Assembly (NCBI RefSeq): GCF_900105175.1
Contig: NZ_LT629771.1
Location: forward strand, 4,482,501 to 4,546,500
Direction: 5' to 3'
DNA: 64,000 nt
From: Jiangella sp. DSM 45060
GTDB lineage: Bacteria > Actinomycetota > Actinomycetes > Jiangellales > Jiangellaceae
Below the pieces are notes generated by a model, which was not told where the DNA came from, did not search any database, and worked only from the letters and a program-made list of their open reading frames with translations. Position 1 is the first letter of the stretch. Every line of letters begins with the position of its first letter. The position numbers were made by a program, and so were the translations under genes. This document shows, one piece after another, positions 52,309-61,584 of the stretch.

Positions 52309-52336
52309 TCACGGGCCGGAGCGGTCCGGCCCGTGA
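52309..52336 (-). terminator. Hairpin terminator after the amine oxidase gene
   Basis: TCACGGGCCGGA (52309-52320) and TCCGGCCCGTGA (52325-52336) form a perfect 12-bp stem with a four-base loop in the gap between the amine oxidase stop and the peptidase start. Confidence 0.7.
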
Positions 52337-52439
52337 TGAGAATGGTGCTCAGCGACGGTACCGGGCGCACGGTGACATGGCACCCGACAGATGACGGAAG
52401 CTCGGCACCACGCCCCCGTCGTTCGTCGGAGCCGGCCGG

Positions 52440-54380
52440 TCAGCCGTGGTGGTGGTCGCCGCCGTGGTGGTCGCAGTGGTGCGACGGCGTCGCGGGCACG
52501 TCCAGCGTCGGGTTGCGGTCGAAGAAGCCGACCGGGCGCAGCGTGAACCCGGCGTAGTCCACCGGCATGACCGGCCAGTCCTCCGGGCGCGGGAAGTGCA
52601 CCGCGCCGAAGGTGTGCCAGAGCACGATGTCCTGGTCCTCGATCGCGCGGTCGGCCGCGACGTAGCGGGGCAGGCCGGCGCCGCCGGGGTGCTGGTTGAC
52701 GAGGTCGCCGGCGGGATAGCGCTCGGCCGGGTCGTAGCGGGTGACCCACAGCGAGCGGGTCGCGAACCCGGCCCGGTTGGCCGTCGCCGACGCGGGGTCG
52801 GCCAGCAGCATCGGTTTGCCCTCGGGGCGCAGCTCGTAGGCGACCGGCCGGCCGAGCCGGTTGGTGGAGTCGGAGCTGGAGATCTGCCACGTCCGCCCGG
52901 CCAGCGGGTCGGCCGTGCGCGCGCCCTGGGCCTCGGTGCGCAGCCGGGTCGAGCGCCGGGTGAAGGCGTTGCCGTTCGGGTTGGCCGGGCCGATCGGCAG
53001 CGGCTGCACCTCCAGCTCGTCGACGGCGTTGTCGAGGCCGTCGACCATCATGTCGAGGCGGGCGCAGTAGAGGTGCTGGTGGTACGGCGCACCCAGGCCC
53101 GGCGCCACCTCCGCCGCGTACGCGCTGTCGGACTTGTAGGACGACGTGGCCACGACGCCGGTCGCTTTGACCTCCAGCTGGATGGTGCCGTCGAGGTACA
53201 GGTACCAGTAGAAGCCGTAGTCGTAGTTGCCGACGGTGACGAAGAACGAGATGACCAGCCGCCGCTGCCGCCGCGTCTCGGCCGACTCGGTGAAGATGTC
53301 GGTGTGCTTCCACAGCACGCCGTAGTCCTCTTCGTGCAGGCAGACGGCATTGCGGACCTCGCGCGGCGCGCCGTCGCCGTCAGCCAGCACCGCGTCGAAG
53401 TAGTGGATCTCGCCGAGGCAGTCGCACCCCAGCTCCAGCGAGTTGACCTGCTGGCCGAGCAGGTACTCGCCGGCGTCGAAGTAGCTGATCCAGAACCGCA
53501 CCGGACTGGGGTCGGCGTACGGGACGACCATCTCGGCCACCGACGCCCGGTAGACGATCGGCCGCACGCGGTCGCCGTCGCGCCAGCCGAGCTGGTGCAG
53601 GACCAGGCCCTCGCGCGGGTCGAAGCCGACCCGGAAGGTCCAGTTCTCCCAGGTGACGACGTCGTCCTCGACGGTGAAGCTCGGCCCCTCGGGCTGGGTG
53701 ATCTCGATCGGCTTCAGGGTCGTCCGCGGCGGCCCGGTGTAGGCGGGGTCGTCGTGGTTGGCCTCCTCGTCCGGGATCGGGAGGACGGCGTCGTCGATCA
53801 GCTCGATGACGGTCTTCTCGATGAGGTCCACGTAGGCGACGACGCCGTCGATGGGGTGCGCCCAGGCGTGGTCCTCGGGCCGGTGCTGCAGGAACGACAG
53901 CACGTGCAGCACCCGGCGGCCGCGCTCGCTGGGGATGCCGAAGTTGCCGGCCGCGAGCGGGCACGGGCGGACGAGGTCGAGGTCGGTGATGCCGCGGCGC
54001 TCCATGGCCGCGCGCCAGCCGGGGTCGGCCTTGACGATCTCGTCGACGGTCAGCACTTCCTCGAGCAGGATCGGCGGCTGGCCGTCGGTGACCGGGTCGA
54101 CCGTCTCGACGGAGTCGACGGCGCCGCGGGAGAGCGAGGCGATGACGGTGCGAGCGGCGCCGGTCTCGAGGTCGAGCAGGACGGCGCGGATGCGGCGGTC
54201 GACGGGGTCGCCGTCGCGGTGGCCGAGCACCGTCAGCTTGTCCGGTTCCTCCAGGCCGAGCAGCGCGAACTTCGTCGACGCGGTGACCAGGCCGTTGTCG
54301 TCGAGGAGAGCGCGGGCCGCGCGGATCTCGTCCGCGGACAGGCGCTGGAGCGGGTGCGTGCGCACGGGCGTGACCGTCAC
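52440..54380 (-). CDS. Copper-containing primary-amine oxidase
   Basis: A 646-residue amine oxidase (AGAO/tynA type without signal peptide). The N2/N3 domains lead to the catalytic beta domain. Tyr386 in VGNYDYG is the precursor of the TPQ cofactor; copper ligands are in YHQHLYCARLDM and WHTFGAVHFPRPEDWPVMP. ISYFDAGEY contains the proposed catalytic base region. It oxidises primary amines to aldehydes, ammonia and hydrogen peroxide. The C-terminal end is His-rich (HHCDHHGGDHHHG) and may bind copper. The start is the GTG at 54380. A permease of the APC family lies nearby on the other strand and could import the amine. Confidence 0.92.
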   Translation of the reverse strand: MTVTPVRTHPLQRLSADEIRAARALLDDNGLVTASTKFALLGLEEPDKLTVLGHRDGDPVDRRIRAVLLDLETGAARTVIASLSRGAVDSVETVDPVTDGQPPILLEEVLTVDEIVKADPGWRAAMERRGITDLDLVRPCPLAAGNFGIPSERGRRVLHVLSFLQHRPEDHAWAHPIDGVVAYVDLIEKTVIELIDDAVLPIPDEEANHDDPAYTGPPRTTLKPIEITQPEGPSFTVEDDVVTWENWTFRVGFDPREGLVLHQLGWRDGDRVRPIVYRASVAEMVVPYADPSPVRFWISYFDAGEYLLGQQVNSLELGCDCLGEIHYFDAVLADGDGAPREVRNAVCLHEEDYGVLWKHTDIFTESAETRRQRRLVISFFVTVGNYDYGFYWYLYLDGTIQLEVKATGVVATSSYKSDSAYAAEVAPGLGAPYHQHLYCARLDMMVDGLDNAVDELEVQPLPIGPANPNGNAFTRRSTRLRTEAQGARTADPLAGRTWQISSSDSTNRLGRPVAYELRPEGKPMLLADPASATANRAGFATRSLWVTRYDPAERYPAGDLVNQHPGGAGLPRYVAADRAIEDQDIVLWHTFGAVHFPRPEDWPVMPVDYAGFTLRPVGFFDRNPTLDVPATPSHHCDHHGGDHHHG

Positions 54381-54668
54381 AACGCCATAGACTCGCCGCC
54401 CGGCACCGATGTCGTCAAGACATTGCACCGCAAAGCGACTATGTAAGGCGTCTCGGGCGTCCGGCGCATTACCGCTGAAATTGCCTCTTGTCTCAGCGGA
54501 CAAAGGCGGCCAAACTACCGGGCGTGAATCGGAACGCGGCATCGCGAGCACCGCAGTCGGTTCGAAACGCGCGTCTCGAGGGTGGGAGCGCGCGTGTCCC
54601 TGTCCCGTATGGCCCCGGCCGTCCGTTCTCATCCCGGTCCTCGCATCCGGGGTGGAGGTGCAGGCGGA

Positions 54669-55292
54669 GTGCTGCTGGCCAATGACTTCTTCCACATCGT
54701 TCACGATGTCGGCAGCGGCAAGCTCCGGCTGAACGCACGGGCCGCAGGGCTCGGGCTGGCCGGTGCGCTGCTCGGTGAGCTGATCCTCAACAACAACCTG
54801 CACGTCGCGTCTGGAACCCTGTCATTGACCGGCGCGCAGCCGCCGGCCGACGATCTGGGCTACCGGATCGTCCGCCAGCTGACGGCTGACCAGCAGACCC
54901 GGTCGCTGCGCACCTGGCTGGCGTTCCTCTCCCAGAGCGCGCTCGAGCGGGTCGCGGTCCGGCTGACGCGCGAGGGCGAGATCGAACCGGTCAAGTCCCG
55001 CAAGCTGTTCGGCAGCTCGGTCCGGTACCTGCCCGTCGACCCGAAGGTCGCCGCGTGGCCCACCGACCGGCTGTACGGACTGGTCAACCGAGGCGACCCA
55101 CTGGACTTCCACGACGCCATGCTGGCCGGCCTGGTCGCGGTGACCGGCTTCACCAAGGGGGTGTGGTGGGACGGCGACGCCGTCACGTTGCGCCACATCG
55201 CCGCCGCGGTCGGATCGATGCCCATGTCGATGCGCGAGGTCCTGGCCCATACCGAAGCAGCTGTGGGTGACGCCACCCTCAGCCCCCGATAG
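54669..55292 (+). CDS. GPP34 (GOLPH3/Vps74-like) family protein
   Basis: A 207-residue protein of the GPP34 family: LLANDFFHIVHDVGSGKLRL, AGALLGELILN and a C-terminal helix-rich part with LVAVTGF. Eukaryotic GOLPH3 binds phosphatidylinositol-4-phosphate; bacterial versions are common in actinobacteria and of unknown role. The GTG at 54669 begins exactly at the family N-terminus; an in-frame GTG at 54582 would add 29 low-complexity residues. The 288-base gap before it is less GC-rich and holds only a small CCGCTGA/TCAGCGG hairpin (54472-54499). Confidence 0.85.
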   Translation: MLLANDFFHIVHDVGSGKLRLNARAAGLGLAGALLGELILNNNLHVASGTLSLTGAQPPADDLGYRIVRQLTADQQTRSLRTWLAFLSQSALERVAVRLTREGEIEPVKSRKLFGSSVRYLPVDPKVAAWPTDRLYGLVNRGDPLDFHDAMLAGLVAVTGFTKGVWWDGDAVTLRHIAAAVGSMPMSMREVLAHTEAAVGDATLSPR

Positions 55293-55359
55293 CGCGACCT
55301 CCGGCGCACCCCCGACCCCGACGACGGAGATCCCGCAGATCCCATCAAGGAGAGTCCCC

Positions 55360-56886
55360 GTGTCCCATTCGAGCCGCCTGGGCGCCGACCGCGTGTCGCG
55401 GACGCTCGCCAGCAACAGGCTCGGCGTCCCTGCCGTCGTGTTCTTCGTCCTGAGCGCCGCGACGCCGCTCACCGTCGTCGCCGGAGTCGTGACCACCGGC
55501 TTCGCGGTCACCGGCATCATCGGCCTGCCCATCGCGTTCGTCGCGATCGCGCTGCTGCTGGCCCTGTTCAGCGTCGGCTACGTCGCGATGTCGCGGCACA
55601 TCACCAACGCCGGCGCGTTCTACACCTACGTCACGCACGGTCTGGGCCGGCCCGCCGGCGTCGCGGCCGCCTACATGGCGCTGCTCGCGTACAACCTGCT
55701 GCAGGTCGGTCTCTACGGCATCATCGGCATCGCGGCCGGCCCGAAGCTGGATGAGTGGTTCGGCATCACCGTGGACTGGTGGGTGATCGCGTTGGTCGCG
55801 TGGGCCATCGTCGGCATCCTCGGCGTGCTGCGCATCGACGTCAACGGCACGATCCTCGCGGTGCTGCTGCTGGCCGAGATGGCGATCATCCTCATCTACG
55901 CGCTGGCCAGCCTCGGAAACCCGGCCGGCGACGACGTCTCGTTCGAGGCACTGCAGGTCGGGAACCTGTTCGAGTCCGGGGTCGGCGCGATCCTGGTGCT
56001 CGCGGTGCTCGGCTTCGTCGGCTTCGAGGCGTCGGTCGTGTACTCGGAGGAGTCCCGCAACCCGAAGCGGACCATCGCGCTGGCCACGTACATCTCCATC
56101 GCGGTCGTCGCCGGGGTGTACGTGCTGGCGTCGTGGGCGATGACGGTCGCGGCCGGCCCGGACAACATCGTCGGGATGGCCCAGGAACTGCAGAACGGGG
56201 TGATCTTCGTCCAGGCCGACGAGTTCCTCGGCGGCACGTGGGTGGACATCGGCGAGATCCTGTTCGTGACATCGGTGTTCGCCGCGATGATCTCGTTCCA
56301 CAACACCGTCGCCCGGTACGTCTTCGCGCTCGGCCGCGAAAGGGTGCTGCCCAGCGTGCTCGGCCGCACGTCGCCGTCGTCGGGCGCCCCGGTGGCCGCG
56401 TCGATCGTGCAGAGCGTCATCGCTCTCGTGGTCATCCTGATCTACGCGTTCTTCGACCTCGACCCGCTGGTGCAGCTGTTCTTCAACCTCGGCACGACCG
56501 GCGGGTTCGGTGTGCTGGCGCTGGTGACGCTCACCTCCGTGGCCGTGATCGTGTTCTTCGCCCGGCACCCGTCCGGAGAGAACGTGTGGCGCCGGGCCAT
56601 CGCCCCGGTGCTGGCGATGATCCTGCTGGTGATCGTCGTGATCCTGGCCATCGCGAACTACGACGTCCTCATCGGCGTCGCGCCGGACGCGCCGGAGCGG
56701 TGGATCCTGCCCGGTCTGTTCCTCATCGCGGCGCTGGCCGGCCTGCTGTGGGCGCGGTTCCTCAAGTCGGCCCGCCCGGACGTGTACGACGCCATCGGCC
56801 AGGGCGCCAACGCGGCCACCGGCATCTCCGTCCTGGACCTCTCGGGCCAGGAGGAGGACGAGCAGGGCGAGCCGTCCCTGCGCTGA
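55360..56886 (+). CDS. APC-superfamily amino-acid/amine permease
   Basis: A 508-residue permease with 12 predicted membrane helices. The APC signature starts at the first helix (VVFFVLSAATPLTVVAGVV), followed by SRHITNAGAFYTYVTHGLGRP and GFEASVVYSEESRNPKRTI. It imports amino acids, polyamines or amines. The GTG at 55360 has AAGGAG upstream; an earlier in-frame GTG at 55267 overlaps the GPP34 gene and has no such box. Amine oxidase on the opposite strand may act on the imported compound. Confidence 0.9.
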   Translation: MSHSSRLGADRVSRTLASNRLGVPAVVFFVLSAATPLTVVAGVVTTGFAVTGIIGLPIAFVAIALLLALFSVGYVAMSRHITNAGAFYTYVTHGLGRPAGVAAAYMALLAYNLLQVGLYGIIGIAAGPKLDEWFGITVDWWVIALVAWAIVGILGVLRIDVNGTILAVLLLAEMAIILIYALASLGNPAGDDVSFEALQVGNLFESGVGAILVLAVLGFVGFEASVVYSEESRNPKRTIALATYISIAVVAGVYVLASWAMTVAAGPDNIVGMAQELQNGVIFVQADEFLGGTWVDIGEILFVTSVFAAMISFHNTVARYVFALGRERVLPSVLGRTSPSSGAPVAASIVQSVIALVVILIYAFFDLDPLVQLFFNLGTTGGFGVLALVTLTSVAVIVFFARHPSGENVWRRAIAPVLAMILLVIVVILAIANYDVLIGVAPDAPERWILPGLFLIAALAGLLWARFLKSARPDVYDAIGQGANAATGISVLDLSGQEEDEQGEPSLR

Positions 56887-56898
56887 CCGCCGCACCCC

Positions 56899-56932
56899 GT
56901 GCCCCGTCGCGCCACCCGGCGCGGCGGGGCAC
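56899..56932 (+). terminator. Hairpin terminator after the permease
   Basis: GTGCCCCGTCGCGCC (56899-56913) pairs with GGCGCGGCGGGGCAC (56918-56932), 15 bp with one G-U pair and a four-base loop. Confidence 0.75.
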
Positions 56933-56999
56933 GTCGCGTGTTTCGGCCGGAGCCGTCCGGGTACTCGACCACTCGGCGGGATCGAGAAGGGGGACTCCC

Positions 57000-57203
57000 A
57001 TGGCACACCGTGAAGGCTCGGAGTCGCCGGGCGAGCCGACGACCACACCCGGAGAGGGCTCGGAGTCGCCGGGCGTACCGGTGCCCCCGCCCGACCGCGG
57101 TTCGGAGTCGCCGGGCAACCCGGTGCCCGCACCCGGATACGGCTCGGAGTCGCCGGGCATCCCGCCCGAGGACGACGAGGACGAGAACGAGGACGACGAC
57201 TAG
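57000..57203 (+). CDS. Small acidic GSESPG-repeat protein
   Basis: A 67-residue protein made almost only of four GSESPG units spaced 14-16 residues apart by Pro-rich linkers (for example PTTTPGE, PVPPPDR, PVPAPGY), ending in an acidic tail DEDENEDDD. ATG at 57000 with AAGGGGGA upstream and its own gap after the permease terminator. No membrane or signal segment. Function unknown; likely disordered. Its stop overlaps the convergent HxlR gene by four bases. Confidence 0.65.
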   Translation: MAHREGSESPGEPTTTPGEGSESPGVPVPPPDRGSESPGNPVPAPGYGSESPGIPPEDDEDENEDDD

Positions 57204-57580
57204 AGCGCGGCCTCCCGGGCGGCGAGGATCCGCGGCAGCTGCCGCTCGATCCAGCCGACCAGCCCGGCGACGTGCGCGGCGACCTGCTCGCCGGTGTCCG
57301 TCAGCCGGTAGCTGACCTGCGGCGGCGCCGCCGGGACGACCGTCCGCTCGACGAAGCCGTCGGCCGCCAGAGCGCGCAGCGTCTGGGCCAGCATCTTCTG
57401 GCTCACTCCGCCGATGCGCCGGTGGAGTTCGCCGAACCGCAGCTCCCGCTCCCCCAGTGCGGCCAGGACGAGCACGCCCCACCGGCTGGTGACGTGCTCG
57501 AGCACGCCCCGCGACGGGCAGTTCGGGTCGAACACGTCACCGGTCCGTGCCGGCCACCCGCTGCTGACCTCGGTGCTCAC
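57200..57580 (-). CDS. HxlR-family transcriptional regulator
   Basis: A 126-residue winged-HTH regulator. Cys20 in DPNCPSRGVLEHVTSRWG sits at the redox/aldehyde-sensing cysteine of many HxlR proteins (YodB/HypR type). Recognition part RIGGVSQKMLAQTLRAL follows. Starts GTG. It is divergent from the NmrA-like reductase gene, and a GTAC-centred palindrome lies between. It is the likely repressor of that gene under electrophile or quinone stress. Confidence 0.9.
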   Translation of the reverse strand: MSTEVSSGWPARTGDVFDPNCPSRGVLEHVTSRWGVLVLAALGERELRFGELHRRIGGVSQKMLAQTLRALAADGFVERTVVPAAPPQVSYRLTDTGEQVAAHVAGLVGWIERQLPRILAAREAAL

Positions 57581-57602
57581 GTCGGCCTCCGTTGGTTACC
57601 TC

Positions 57603-57616
57603 AAGGTACGTACTTT
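57603..57616. promoter_or_regulatory. Probable HxlR operator
   Basis: AAGGTACGTACTTT is a 12/14-symmetric repeat centred on GTACGTAC, between the divergent HxlR and NmrA-like genes, 22 bases upstream of the HxlR start. Confidence 0.55.
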
Positions 57617-57676
57617 CATCTGGTGAGTCTCCAGGTTAGCGTCGCTCTGGACAGCAGCCAAGACAAGGAGACGCAC

Positions 57677-58456
57677 ATGATCGTGGTGACCGGGGCGACC
57701 GGCCGGTTCGGGCCCGTGGTGGTCGAGGACCTGATCGCGAAGATGCCGGCCGGCGAGGTCGCCGTCGGGGCGCGCGACCCCGGGAAGGCGCGCCGGCTCG
57801 CCGAGCGCGGCGTCGGCGTCCGCGAGGCCGACTACGACGACCCGGCGAGCCTGGAGCGCGCCTTCGACGGCGCCGACCGGCTGCTGTTCGTCTCCGCCTC
57901 CGACACGACGCCGGGGGTGCGGGCCCGCCAGCACGCGAACGTCGTCGCCGCGGCGGCGACGGCGAAGGTGGGGCACGTCGTCTACACCAGCGCCATCACC
58001 GCCGAGGACGGCGCGAGCTTCCTGGCCGACCACACGACGACCGAGCGGGCGATCCGCGACGCCGGCCTCGCGTACACGTTCCTGCGCAACACCTTCTACA
58101 CCGAGGAGCTGGTGCGGCCGGACGTGGCGACGGCCGCCGAAGTGACCGCGCCGGCGATCGGGCAGCCACTGGTGACGGCGACGATCGCGGACCTGGCCCT
58201 GGCGGCGAGCGCGGTGCTCACCGGCGACGGTCACGAGGGCGCCGTGTACGAGCTGCGCGGCCCCGGATGGACGTACCCGCGGCTGGCCGAGGCGCTCGGG
58301 GTGCCGTACCGGGAGGTCTCCGACGACGAGTCCGGCATGGCGTTCGTCCTGCCGCTGCTGCGGCTCCCCCAGTTCGGCACGCCGACGCCGGACCTGGAAC
58401 GGCTGCTCGGCCGTCCCGCGACGACGGTGGAGGAGTTCGTCCGCACGCTGGCATGA
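57677..58456 (+). CDS. NmrA-like NAD(P)H:quinone oxidoreductase-type protein (QorB-like)
   Basis: A 259-residue atypical SDR. NAD(P)-binding loop VTGATGRFG at the N-terminus, then HVVYTSAITAEDGASF, YTFLRNTFYTEEL. This is the layout of QorB/YtfG-type quinone reductases. ATG at 57677 with AAGGAG upstream. Regulated, by inference, by the divergent HxlR protein. Confidence 0.88.
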   Translation: MIVVTGATGRFGPVVVEDLIAKMPAGEVAVGARDPGKARRLAERGVGVREADYDDPASLERAFDGADRLLFVSASDTTPGVRARQHANVVAAAATAKVGHVVYTSAITAEDGASFLADHTTTERAIRDAGLAYTFLRNTFYTEELVRPDVATAAEVTAPAIGQPLVTATIADLALAASAVLTGDGHEGAVYELRGPGWTYPRLAEALGVPYREVSDDESGMAFVLPLLRLPQFGTPTPDLERLLGRPATTVEEFVRTLA

Positions 58457-58463
58457 TGCGCCG

Positions 58464-60896
58464 ATGGCGAGCCCGGCCGTCGTCGGCGAAGATGGGGGGA
58501 TGACCGACGGCGACGGCCGCCGCGGCAGCGCCGCGCCGATCCTCGAGCTGCGCGGCGTCACCAAGCGCTACGGACGGCTGCGCGCGCTCGACGGCGTCAC
58601 GCTGAGCGTGCGCGGCGGCGAGATCGTCGCCGTCGTCGGCGAGAACGGCGCCGGCAAGTCCACGCTGGTCCGCTGCATCGCCGGCGACACCGACGTCGAC
58701 GAGGGCCACGTGGTGGTGGCCGCCGACGGCGCGAAGGCGCCGGTCGCCGTCGTCTGGCAGGACCTCGGGCTCTGCGACGACCTCGACGTCGTCGCGAACG
58801 TCTTCCTCGGCCGCGAGCACTCCCGGCTGCTGCTGGCCGAGAGCCGCATGGCCGCCGACGCCCGGCAGGCACTGGAGCGGTTCGGCTCGCAGCTCACCGA
58901 CGTCCGGGCCCGGGTCGACACCCTCTCGCGCGGGCAGCGGCAGGAGGTCGCGCTGGCCCGGGCGCTGTCCACCGGCGCCGACCTGCTGGTGCTGGACGAG
59001 CCGACCGCCTCGCTGAGCGTGCTGCGCCGGGCCGAGATCATGCGCGTGCTGAGCGACCTGCGCGACGACGGCCGGGCCATCGTGCTGGTCAGCCACGACC
59101 TCGACGAGGTGTTCGCGCTGGCCGACCGCATCGTCGTGCTGCGCCACGGCCGCATCGTCGCCGGGGTGTCGCCGGCCGAGGTGCACTCCGACGACGTCGC
59201 GGCGCTGATGTCGGGCATCGAGACCGAGTCGGCGGCGCGGCGGCAGCTGAACCGCCTCAAGAGCCTGGTCGAGCAGCTCTCCGCCGCCGACCCCGCCGCG
59301 TCGCTGCCGCTCGTCGTCTCGGCCACCGCGGCCGCGCTCGACCAGGACATGCTCTGCGTGCACCTGCTCGACCACGCGCCGCGCGGGCCGCTGCTGCGCC
59401 GCACCGCCGCCATCGGGCTGCCGCCGGCGCTGGCCGACGACGCCGAACTGGTCCCGGTCGGCTCGGCCGGCGGGCTGGTCGGCGCGGCGGCGGCGCTCGG
59501 GCAACTGGTGGTCATCGACGACACCAGCGACGACGCCACGTGGACGGGGTACCTGGAACGGGCCGCCGCGGCCGGCGTGCGCAGCGCGTGGTCGGCGCCG
59601 ATCGTCGGCTCGACCGGTGTCCTCGGCACCATCACCGGCTTCAGCACGTCCGCCGGCCGCCTCGACGCCGACCGCCGCGAGCTGGTCTCGCTCTACGCCG
59701 GCCACGCCGCCAGCGCCATCGAGCGCGAGCGGCTGATCGAGGAGGTGAGCCGGCGCAACGAGATCCTCGAGTCGCTGCGGGCCATGCTCGAGACACTGGC
59801 CGGACCCGACCGCGTCGACGGCGGCCTGTCCGCCGCGCTGCTCGCGCTCTGCCGCGGCCTCGGCGCCCGCGCCGCCGGCATGCTGCTCACCGACGTCGCC
59901 GAGCTGACCGGCGGCGAGGCGCGCTGGGTGCACATCGACCTGGACAACACAGCTGGTTCGGACCTGAAGGCGCTGGCCGAGGCCGCGCCCACCGGCACCG
60001 ACCGGCCACGGCGCATCGGCGACGGCCTGGCGCTCGCGGGGCTGCCGATCCCCGGCGGCACCGGGCTGCTGCTGGCCCGCTGGGACGATCCCGCGGAGCC
60101 CGGCCGCGACGCCGTCGAGCTGCTCGACGACGCCCGCCGCTCGCTCGCGCTGGCGCTGGAGCGAGAGATGCTGGAACGCGCGCGCCGCGAGGCGGCCGCC
60201 GCCCGCCGGTCGCAGCAGCTGCAGCGCGAGGTGCTGCAGCACCTCAGCCACGAGCTGCGCACGCCTCTGACCGCGATCCACGGCTACGCCTCCACGCTGC
60301 AGCAGCCCGACCTCGTCTGGGACCCCGAGTCGATCGACCGCTTCCTCGCCGCCATCACCACCGAGTCCGCGCGCATGGAGCGCCTGGTCGGCGACCTCCT
60401 CGACTCCTCCGCCATCGAGTCCGGGCTGCTGCGGCTGCGTCCGGACTGGACGGACGTGCGGCTGGTGCTCGAGGCGGCGCGCAGCTGCGTGCCGCACCCC
60501 GGCCGGGTCAAGATCGGCGTCGCCGCGGGCCTTCCGCCGATCTGGGCCGACCACGACCGCCTCGAGCAGGTGTTCGTCAACCTGCTGGAGAACGCGGTCC
60601 GCCACGGCGGGCCCGACGGCGCCGTCCGCGTCGCCGCCGCGGCCGTCGACGGCGGCGCGTCGGTCGAGGTGCTGGTCAGCGACGACGGCCCGGGCATCCC
60701 GGCGGACGTCGCGGAGCGCGTCTTCGAGCCGCGGGTGCGCGGCGAGGGCAGCACCGGCGCCGGCCTGGGCCTCGCCATCGTCCGCGGCATCGCCGAGGCG
60801 CACGGCGGCCGGGTCGAGCTGGCCACCGGGGCGGAGTCGGGCTTCCGCGTCACGCTGCCGGTCGAGCCCGCCGAAGGCGAGGAGAGCGATGGCTGA
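58464..60896 (+). CDS. ABC sugar-importer ATPase fused to GAF-like regions and a histidine kinase
   Basis: An 810-residue fusion. Residues 25-255 are an RbsA/XylG-type ABC domain: Walker A GENGAGKST (59-67), Q-loop Gln99, signature LSRGQRQ (154-160; Arg replaces the usual Gly), Walker B LLVLDEPT (174-181), H-loop His211. A GAF-like region (about 275-425) and a second one (about 440-570) follow. Then a kinase core: His596 in HLSHELRTPL, N box Asn706/Asn710 (FVNLLENAVRHGG), G1 DDGPGIP, G2 GAGLGLAI. Usual RbsA has two ABC domains; here the second is replaced by the sensor kinase. It starts at ATG 58464; ATG 58500 is an alternative. It overlaps its response regulator by eight bases. Probably couples sugar transport to phosphorelay. 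Confidence 0.88.
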   Translation: MASPAVVGEDGGMTDGDGRRGSAAPILELRGVTKRYGRLRALDGVTLSVRGGEIVAVVGENGAGKSTLVRCIAGDTDVDEGHVVVAADGAKAPVAVVWQDLGLCDDLDVVANVFLGREHSRLLLAESRMAADARQALERFGSQLTDVRARVDTLSRGQRQEVALARALSTGADLLVLDEPTASLSVLRRAEIMRVLSDLRDDGRAIVLVSHDLDEVFALADRIVVLRHGRIVAGVSPAEVHSDDVAALMSGIETESAARRQLNRLKSLVEQLSAADPAASLPLVVSATAAALDQDMLCVHLLDHAPRGPLLRRTAAIGLPPALADDAELVPVGSAGGLVGAAAALGQLVVIDDTSDDATWTGYLERAAAAGVRSAWSAPIVGSTGVLGTITGFSTSAGRLDADRRELVSLYAGHAASAIERERLIEEVSRRNEILESLRAMLETLAGPDRVDGGLSAALLALCRGLGARAAGMLLTDVAELTGGEARWVHIDLDNTAGSDLKALAEAAPTGTDRPRRIGDGLALAGLPIPGGTGLLLARWDDPAEPGRDAVELLDDARRSLALALEREMLERARREAAAARRSQQLQREVLQHLSHELRTPLTAIHGYASTLQQPDLVWDPESIDRFLAAITTESARMERLVGDLLDSSAIESGLLRLRPDWTDVRLVLEAARSCVPHPGRVKIGVAAGLPPIWADHDRLEQVFVNLLENAVRHGGPDGAVRVAAAAVDGGASVEVLVSDDGPGIPADVAERVFEPRVRGEGSTGAGLGLAIVRGIAEAHGGRVELATGAESGFRVTLPVEPAEGEESDG

Positions 60897-61584
60897 GGAG
60901 CCCGGCGTCCTCATCGTCGAGGACGACCGCATCATCGTCGACGTCCTGCGGTCCAACCTCACCGCCCGCGGCTACCGGGTGGTGGTGTCGACCGACGGCT
61001 CCGACGTGCTGCGGCTGCTCGACCAGGCCGCGCCCGACGTCGTGCTGCTCGACCTCATGCTGCCCGGCCGCGACGGCTTCGACCTGTGCTGGGCGGTGCG
61101 CGACCGCTCCGACGTCGGCATCATCGTGCTGTCCGCGCGGCGCGGCGAGACCGACAAGGTGCGGGCGCTGAACCTCGGCGCCGACGACTACCTCACCAAG
61201 CCGTTCGGCATCGAGGAGCTGCTGGCCCGCATCAACGCCATGCTGCGCCGGGCCCGGCCGGCCGAGCCGCGGCTGGTGGCGCCGCAGGTCCGCGTCGGCG
61301 ACGTCCGCATCGACTTCGACGCCCAGCTGGTCACGAAGGGCGGCAAGCGGGTGCACCTCACCCGCACCGAGTACGCGCTGCTGCGCGAGCTGGCGATGCA
61401 CCCCGGCCGGCTGCTGACCCACGCCGAGCTGCTGCGCCGGGTCTGGGGCCCGGGCTACGAGACGCAGACGGAGTACACCCGCGTGTACGTCGGGCGGCTG
61501 CGGGCCAAGCTGGAGGGGCCCGACGGCGCCGAGCTGATCGTCACCGAGCCGCGGGCCGGCTACCGGTTCACGACGGACCGATGA
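60889..61584 (+). CDS. OmpR/KdpE-like response regulator
   Basis: A 231-residue regulator. Receiver domain: EDD near residue 11, phospho-acceptor Asp55 (LLDLMLPG), Lys104 (YLTKPF). Winged-helix domain with LTRTEYALLRELAMHPGRLL and a KdpE-like end (YTRVYVGRLRAKLE, EPRAGYRF). It overlaps the ABC-kinase fusion gene and the binding-protein gene (ATGA). It presumably receives phosphate from His596 of the fusion and controls this transport operon. Confidence 0.93.
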   Translation: MAEEPGVLIVEDDRIIVDVLRSNLTARGYRVVVSTDGSDVLRLLDQAAPDVVLLDLMLPGRDGFDLCWAVRDRSDVGIIVLSARRGETDKVRALNLGADDYLTKPFGIEELLARINAMLRRARPAEPRLVAPQVRVGDVRIDFDAQLVTKGGKRVHLTRTEYALLRELAMHPGRLLTHAELLRRVWGPGYETQTEYTRVYVGRLRAKLEGPDGAELIVTEPRAGYRFTTDR

